This document shows positions 59,397-64,000 of a DNA stretch of 64,000 nucleotides, piece by piece. Every line of letters starts with the position of its first letter. Positions within the stretch are counted from its first letter, which is position 1. The position numbers and the translations under genes are program-made. The stretch is taken from assembly GCA_025998875.1 (NCBI GenBank), contig AP024675.1:1957549-2021548 (forward strand), read 5' to 3'. Source of the stretch: Bacteroidota bacterium. Lineage in GTDB: Bacteria; Bacteroidota; Rhodothermia; JANXDC01. The notes under the pieces were generated by a model. The model ran no database searches. It was not told the DNA's origin and saw only the letters and a program-made list of their open reading frames with translations.

Positions 59397-61316
59397 TCAG
59401 TAAGCGCCGTTGTAGGATCCGGAGGGTTCCCATCGCTCCGGAGAGCGCCAGAGGCTGGAGAGCAACAGCTCCCGGATCATGAGGAGCTCTTTGGGCAGAC
59501 GGTCGTAGAGCCGGATGAAGAGCTCTTCGATCTGGAGCATCTCTTGCTTCCACTGTTCTCGATCGATCCCCATGAGCTCATAGAAGCGTCCAGGACTGAA
59601 GTCCAGCCCCCGCCAGTCGAAATCCTCGTATCGGGGCATCCATCCGATGGGGCTTTCGATGGCGTAGGCGCGTCCGTGTACCCGTTCGACGATCCAGCGC
59701 AGGACGCGCATGTTCTCCCCGAATCCCGGCCAGATGAAGCGCCCCTGGTTGTCTTTTCGGAACCAGTTTACTCCGAAGATTCGAGGGGGGTTGGGCAACT
59801 TGCGGCCAAAGGAGATCCAGTGCGTAAAGTAGTCCCCCATGTGGTAGCCGCAGAAGGGCAACATGGCGAAGGGATCGCGGCGCACGACGCCGACCTGTCC
59901 GGCCGCGGCCGCCGTGGTCTCAGAGCCCATGGTGGCGGCCAGAAAGACGCCGAAGTTCCAGTTGAAGGCCTGATAGACCAGCGGTACGGTGTTCGACCGC
60001 CGACCGCCGAAGATGAAGGCGCTGATGGGCACCCCGTTGGGGTTATCCCACTCCGGATCGAGCGAGGGACACTGTTGAATGGGTGCGGTGAAGCGGGCGT
60101 TCGGGTGGGCTGCCGGCCGACCGCAGTCCGGAGTCCAGGGCTGGCCCTGCCAGTCGATGAGCTCCGGCGGCGGCTCATCGGTCATGCCTTCCCACCAGAC
60201 ATCCCCGTCGGGGGTGAGGGCGCAGTTGGTAAAGATCGTATTGGCCCGGATCGTCTCCATAGCGTTCGGGTTGGACTTGTAGGAGGTGCCGGGCGCCACC
60301 CCAAAGAAACCCGTTTCCGGGTTGATGGCATAGAGGCCTCCATCGGGCCCGACCCGGATCCAGGCGATATCGTCTCCAACGGTGGTTACCTTCCAGCCCT
60401 CGAAGGCAGAGGGTGGGATGAGCATGGCGAAATTCGTCTTCCCGCAGGCGCTCGGAAAGGCGGCCGCCACATAGGTTTTTTCCCCCTCCGGAGACTGCAC
60501 GCCTAGAATGAGCATGTGCTCGGCCAGCCACCCCTCCTGACGGGCCAGGTAAGAGGCGATGCGCAGAGAGAGGCATTTCTTCCCCAGCAGAGCGTTGCCT
60601 CCGTATCCGCTGCCAAAAGACCAGATGGAGGGGTCCTCGGGAAAGTGCACGATGTACTTCTGGCCGTTACAGGGCCAGGGCACATCCTGCTGGCCGGGTT
60701 CCAGCGGCGCCCCCACGGAATGCCAGCAGGGCACAAAGAACCCCTCCTCTCCCAGCACCTCCAGGACGGCCTTTCCCATGCGGGTCATGATGCGCATGTT
60801 GGCCACGACGTACTCGGAGTCGGTGACCTGCACGCCGATAAGGGAAAACGGAGAGCCGATCGGCCCCATACTGAAGGGGATCACGTAGAGCGTGCGGCCC
60901 CGCATGGCGCCCCGGAAAAGATTCCGGAGCAGGAGCTTCATCTCCTCCGGATCCATCCAGTTGTTTGTCGGACCGGCGTCCTCGCGCCGGCGCGTACAGA
61001 TGAAGGTGCGATCTTCGAGCCGGGCCACATCGCTCGGATCGGATCGGGCCAGAAAGCTATTGGGCCTTTTTTCCGGATTGAGCCGGATGAAGGTGCCTTT
61101 CTCCACCAGGCGTTCGCACATCCACTGGTATTCGGCCTCCGAACCATCGCACCAGTAGATGCGCTCCGGCTGGCAGAGCTCGGCGACTTCTTCTACCCAC
61201 TCGATGAGCCCGCGATGACGGACGTATGCCGGGATGCCGGACTGTAACTGCAGGCGGCCATCGATCTGGACCGGATGCACGTGGTCTATGATCAGGGCTT
61301 TATCGGGATCTGCCAT
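59397..61316 (-). CDS. pckG: Phosphoenolpyruvate carboxykinase, GTP-dependent
   Basis: A 639-residue enzyme that turns oxaloacetate into PEP with GTP, the key step of gluconeogenesis. The GTP-type signature is [16 protein letters not shown] (P-loop, near residue 285), with PEP/oxaloacetate-binding stretches [34 protein letters not shown] and [20 protein letters not shown], and later [14 protein letters not shown]. Length is that of the GTP family (about 600-640), not the shorter ATP family. ATG 61316 is preferred over GTG 61325, because the aaaaggag RBS abuts the GTG. It has its own promoter and terminator. Confidence 0.95.
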   Translation of the reverse strand: MADPDKALIIDHVHPVQIDGRLQLQSGIPAYVRHRGLIEWVEEVAELCQPERIYWCDGSEAEYQWMCERLVEKGTFIRLNPEKRPNSFLARSDPSDVARLEDRTFICTRRREDAGPTNNWMDPEEMKLLLRNLFRGAMRGRTLYVIPFSMGPIGSPFSLIGVQVTDSEYVVANMRIMTRMGKAVLEVLGEEGFFVPCWHSVGAPLEPGQQDVPWPCNGQKYIVHFPEDPSIWSFGSGYGGNALLGKKCLSLRIASYLARQEGWLAEHMLILGVQSPEGEKTYVAAAFPSACGKTNFAMLIPPSAFEGWKVTTVGDDIAWIRVGPDGGLYAINPETGFFGVAPGTSYKSNPNAMETIRANTIFTNCALTPDGDVWWEGMTDEPPPELIDWQGQPWTPDCGRPAAHPNARFTAPIQQCPSLDPEWDNPNGVPISAFIFGGRRSNTVPLVYQAFNWNFGVFLAATMGSETTAAAAGQVGVVRRDPFAMLPFCGYHMGDYFTHWISFGRKLPNPPRIFGVNWFRKDNQGRFIWPGFGENMRVLRWIVERVHGRAYAIESPIGWMPRYEDFDWRGLDFSPGRFYELMGIDREQWKQEMLQIEELFIRLYDRLPKELLMIRELLLSSLWRSPERWEPSGSYNGAY

Positions 61317-61367
61317 CGGATGCACTCCTTTTCTGTTTGACGCTTGGCGTCCTTGCGGCTCGGGAAA

Positions 61368-61396
61368 AGTAAAACGGGCTCCGGAGAAAATGGCAA
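61368..61396 (-). promoter_or_regulatory. Promoter of pckG
   Basis: On the minus strand TTGCCA (61396-61391) and TTTACT (61373-61368) are spaced by 17 bases. The start codon is 52 bases after the -10 box, with an aaaaggag RBS. Confidence 0.6.
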
Positions 61397-61407
61397 GCCC
61401 TCGCAGA

Positions 61408-61785
61408 TCAGCGGGGCCGACCGCGTCGGGGACGCGGGGTAGCGCTCATGAGCTCCTGACCGTTCTGTCTGGGCACGGCGACGATGTGGTGCAAGCGCAG
61501 GTATTCGATAAGCACCAGAGGAGAAGGGATCCGTTGCGGATCATATTCGAGTGCGACGATCTGCCGGTCCCGGCACACGTTGACCTTATACACCCCCGGA
61601 TAGGCCAGCAGGGTGGGGCGGATGCGGCTCCAGGTCTCCGGCCGGTCCACGAGCAGCACGTCGAGCACGAGCGCCGTGGTGGATTTGCGATCCAGGCGCC
61701 CATCCTGCTGTTGAGGAACGAGAAGCGTCGAGTCGGCTTCAGCCGAGCCGAGCCAGAACAGAAGGAGAAGCATCCAGAGGCTCAT
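61408..61785 (-). CDS. Small exported protein with HMA-like fold, no CxxC
   Basis: A 125-residue protein starting [19 protein letters not shown] (signal peptide). The rest, [54 protein letters not shown], has the beta-alpha-beta pattern and GVxxVxV...VxYDPxxx layout of heavy-metal-associated domains, but lacks the metal-binding CxxC. Its tail is Arg/Pro-rich. ATG 61785 overlaps the stop of the DUF5916 gene (ATGA), so both are in one operon. The fold call is by eye. Confidence 0.6.
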   Translation of the reverse strand: MSLWMLLLLFWLGSAEADSTLLVPQQQDGRLDRKSTTALVLDVLLVDRPETWSRIRPTLLAYPGVYKVNVCRDRQIVALEYDPQRIPSPLVLIEYLRLHHIVAVPRQNGQELMSATPRPRRGRPR

Positions 61786-64000
61786 CGCATAAACAGATAG
61801 TTGAGTTTGACCATAAACAAGTTCGAAGGCGCGATTTGAAACGTGTCCCGCAGGCTGCGCCAGTCGTTGACGAAGAACGACTGGCCGTTGCTCTGGCGGT
61901 TTTGCGTCCATACGATGTACAACACGGAGCCGGGCTGAAACTCCCACCGCAGCACGGTATTGAACGTGAAGCTGCGCATGTGGAAGTCTTCCGGAATCGG
62001 ATACTGGGGTACGGGGGCGAACCGATCCGGATCCAGCAGTACGCGGAAGGCCTCATACCGCCCCCGGGCGGTAAAGAGCTGTCCGTAGACCTGCAAGCTC
62101 AGGTCCCTGCCCAACAGCAGGCTGCCCCGGAGGCTAATGTCCACCTGACGCGTGGTGCGATCGGTGAACGTGCTCAGGTAGTAGCGCCCGTTCTGCACCT
62201 GGGGAAAGGCGCTCTGCAGGAGCGAGCGAAAAGCGGCCTCTTCTTCCGCTTCGAAGGCAAGTGGGTAACGGGCTTGGGAGGTTTCGATCCACCAACCCAA
62301 GGCGGGATCGTAAACGTAGGTGGCGTTGCGGACCCAGGCCTCTGCCCGATTGGAGCCTCCCAGGGTGAACTCCGGCGATAGCTCCAGGCGGGTGCCCAGG
62401 CGCAGGTTCAGGTCCATGCCCACCTCCCAGTCGCGCCGGTTCAGGCGGTCTCCGCCATAAGAGCCGCTGAGCTCCAGTTGCAGGGGACGTCGGGAGTCCG
62501 TACGCACCTCGGTGCGCACGTTCCAGCCCATCGGGGGACGATACAGCCCATTACCCCGCGTCTCCCGGTCATCATAGCCCCGGAGAAAATTGGTGAGCCC
62601 GAAATTGAGGTTTGTGCTCCAGTAATTCGTAAACTCACCGCTCCAATTCGCATTCAGGTTGCTCCCCAGGGGGGTTCGGGAGAAGTTCCAGGAGTTCCAG
62701 AAAAAGGCGCGCATGCTCGCACGCCGGAAGGGCCCGAAAGGCTGGTTGTTGTTAAGCAGATGGCCCAATCCCATGCTCACGTTGATCAGGTCGGCCCGCC
62801 GGAGGCGGCCCACGTCGTTGGGATTGAAGTCCGGAGAATACATCCGAAAGCCGGAGAAGAAGGTCCAGATCCCGGCCCGTTTATCGAAGCCCGTATGGAA
62901 GGCATATCCGAGGCGTCGTCCGGCGTTTTGCTGGCGGCTGGTGAAGGCCATCTCTCCGGTAAGCTGATAGGTGTTCTGCTGGAACCGGAAATCCCAGTCC
63001 AGCCCTCCCGCTACGTTGTGCCGTGCCGGTGAGCCGTTCTGTCCCCACTCCGCATAGCTGGTGGCCATCAGCCCCACGTAGGCGTTTTGGGGCAATTCCT
63101 GTTTGAGGCGCAGGGCGGTATAGTTATGGGCGGGACGGAATCGCTCGCCTGTTACGGCCTCCAGGAGGCCAAAGGAAAACCCTTTGGCGGACCGTCCCGT
63201 GAGCTTGGCCGCGCCTATGATGGGCGCCCGAGCCCCGATCCGGCGCGTATAGAGCAGTCCGTCCCCCATACCAAAGGTGTAATCGAAAATCTGCACCCCT
63301 TCCAGGAAGAAGGGGCGCCGCTCGGGGAAGAACGTTTCAAACGTGGTCAGGTTGAGCTCTGCCGGATCAGATTCGACCTGTCCGAAATCCGGATTCACCG
63401 TTATATCCAGGAGCACGTTGCTGGCCAGCCCCAGTTTGAGGTCCAGACCGCTATCGTAGCGCAAATCCCCCGGTAGCCGGACCGGTACGGTGGGTTGGGT
63501 CTGGAGCTTGGAGGATACATAGGGCAGGGCCTGTGCGATGCCCCGGGGGGCGATCTGCCGAATGCCGGTCAGTTGGCCGAAGTGGGAGACGTATCCCTGT
63601 ACCGTGCGAGGCACCATAACCCACTCGGAGGTTTCCGCCTTGCGCGGGATCTGGCGCCGGAAGTTGATGCCCCAGGTGTGTGCTTCCAGCTCCGGGAAGC
63701 GGAGCTGGCTGTAGGGGATGCGCATCTCCACGGCCCATCCCCAGTCGTAAACGGCCGCCTGGGCCTCCCAGACGGCGTTCCAACTGCGGTCCATACTGCC
63801 AAAGCCACCGGGCCCGCGTCCCCCGCCCTGGCCGTCGTTGATGATCAGCCCATCGGTCAGGGTGCCGGCGGCATTGATCCCGAACACGTAGGCTGTACGG
63901 CGATCGAAATAGCTGTCGATGGCCACATAAAACCAGTCGGCCTGAATCCAGTCATCCCGCCTGCCTAGGCGGCGCACGATGCGCTGAGGCTCCCGATCGT
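61782..64000 (-). CDS. DUF5916/CBM9-like outer-membrane barrel protein, N-terminus beyond the window
   Basis: Partial: the frame is open to the window edge and continues upstream (the edge reads DREPQRIVRRLGRRDDW). At least 738 residues are visible. The first part is a carbohydrate-binding-module-9-like domain ending DWGWAVEMRIPYSQLRFPE and HTWGINFRRQIPRK; the rest is the DUF5916 barrel with VTVNPDFGQVESDPAELNLTTFETFFPERRPFFLEG and a C-terminal strand LNYLFMR. The family is common in Bacteroidota and Rhodothermota; its function is unknown. It is coupled to the HMA-like gene through a 4-base overlap. Confidence 0.88.
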   Translation of the reverse strand, partial: DREPQRIVRRLGRRDDWIQADWFYVAIDSYFDRRTAYVFGINAAGTLTDGLIINDGQGGGRGPGGFGSMDRSWNAVWEAQAAVYDWGWAVEMRIPYSQLRFPELEAHTWGINFRRQIPRKAETSEWVMVPRTVQGYVSHFGQLTGIRQIAPRGIAQALPYVSSKLQTQPTVPVRLPGDLRYDSGLDLKLGLASNVLLDITVNPDFGQVESDPAELNLTTFETFFPERRPFFLEGVQIFDYTFGMGDGLLYTRRIGARAPIIGAAKLTGRSAKGFSFGLLEAVTGERFRPAHNYTALRLKQELPQNAYVGLMATSYAEWGQNGSPARHNVAGGLDWDFRFQQNTYQLTGEMAFTSRQQNAGRRLGYAFHTGFDKRAGIWTFFSGFRMYSPDFNPNDVGRLRRADLINVSMGLGHLLNNNQPFGPFRRASMRAFFWNSWNFSRTPLGSNLNANWSGEFTNYWSTNLNFGLTNFLRGYDDRETRGNGLYRPPMGWNVRTEVRTDSRRPLQLELSGSYGGDRLNRRDWEVGMDLNLRLGTRLELSPEFTLGGSNRAEAWVRNATYVYDPALGWWIETSQARYPLAFEAEEEAAFRSLLQSAFPQVQNGRYYLSTFTDRTTRQVDISLRGSLLLGRDLSLQVYGQLFTARGRYEAFRVLLDPDRFAPVPQYPIPEDFHMRSFTFNTVLRWEFQPGSVLYIVWTQNRQSNGQSFFVNDWRSLRDTFQIAPSNLFMVKLNYLFMR

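Overview
The window reads as one continuous chromosomal segment of a high-GC Gram-negative bacterium of the Bacteroidota/Rhodothermota type. Supporting evidence is a SusC/SusD pair, a DUF5916 outer-membrane protein, a Bat-type protein, a TonB of the Bacteroidota style, a promoter with the Bacteroidota -7 element (38731), a GTP-type PEP carboxykinase and a Thermus/Rickettsia-type isocitrate dehydrogenase. Closeness to Rhodothermia and a thermophilic habit are inferences from gene content. No IS element, prophage, CRISPR array, rRNA or convincing tRNA was seen.

Layout. 1-13912: a type IV pilus (T4P) assembly locus, all on the + strand. It holds a major-pilin-like protein, PilC, PilB, two tandem copies of a three-gene minor-pilin-like cassette separated by a terminator, PilT, a PilM-PilN fusion, a PilO-PilP fusion and a short secretin. 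13964-19183: an outer-membrane barrel, an RsbW-like anti-sigma kinase, an alpha/beta hydrolase and, on the minus strand, dacA-pcm-yqaA. 19184-20071 has no confident gene and may be a decayed one. 20072-27670: flavin reductase, a BatD-BatE fusion, a Rieske protein, tilS, hpt, a dolichol-kinase-like membrane protein and glcD. 27818-32896: a 41-residue lipoprotein and a SusC/SusD pair closed by a terminator. 32917-34159: a KaiC-like ATPase with a small HTH partner, divergent from icd.

34313-43766: icd, a lipoprotein, an acyl-CoA carboxyltransferase, a Nudix hydrolase, queD-queE, then a tightly overlapping run LuxE-like, LuxC-like, DUF547, Bcp and phosphopantetheinyl transferase. 43763-47689 (minus) is the most unusual gene: a 1308-residue protein joining a TPR region, two Clp-type AAA+ modules and a release-factor-2-like C-terminus that has lost its GGQ motif. 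47774-53714: exonuclease, thiL, EamA transporter, ftsH and an EEP-family phosphatase/nuclease. 53747-64000: menC with a GNAT partner, tonB, a large HExxH/beta-propeller/barrel protein, pckG, a small HMA-like secreted protein and a DUF5916 protein that runs off the window edge.

How parts may work together. The T4P locus carries an almost complete inner-membrane, motor and secretin set but no prepilin peptidase, and its pilin-like proteins lack the classical prepilin leader. SusC/SusD would need a TonB such as the one at 55806. The LuxE/LuxC/PPTase run suggests acyl-group activation and reduction without a luciferase. The TPR-Clp-RF fusion has residues expected for ATP hydrolysis in its second AAA+ module and an IGF tripeptide where ClpA/ClpC dock on ClpP, so a ribosome-linked unfoldase is a testable, unproven idea.
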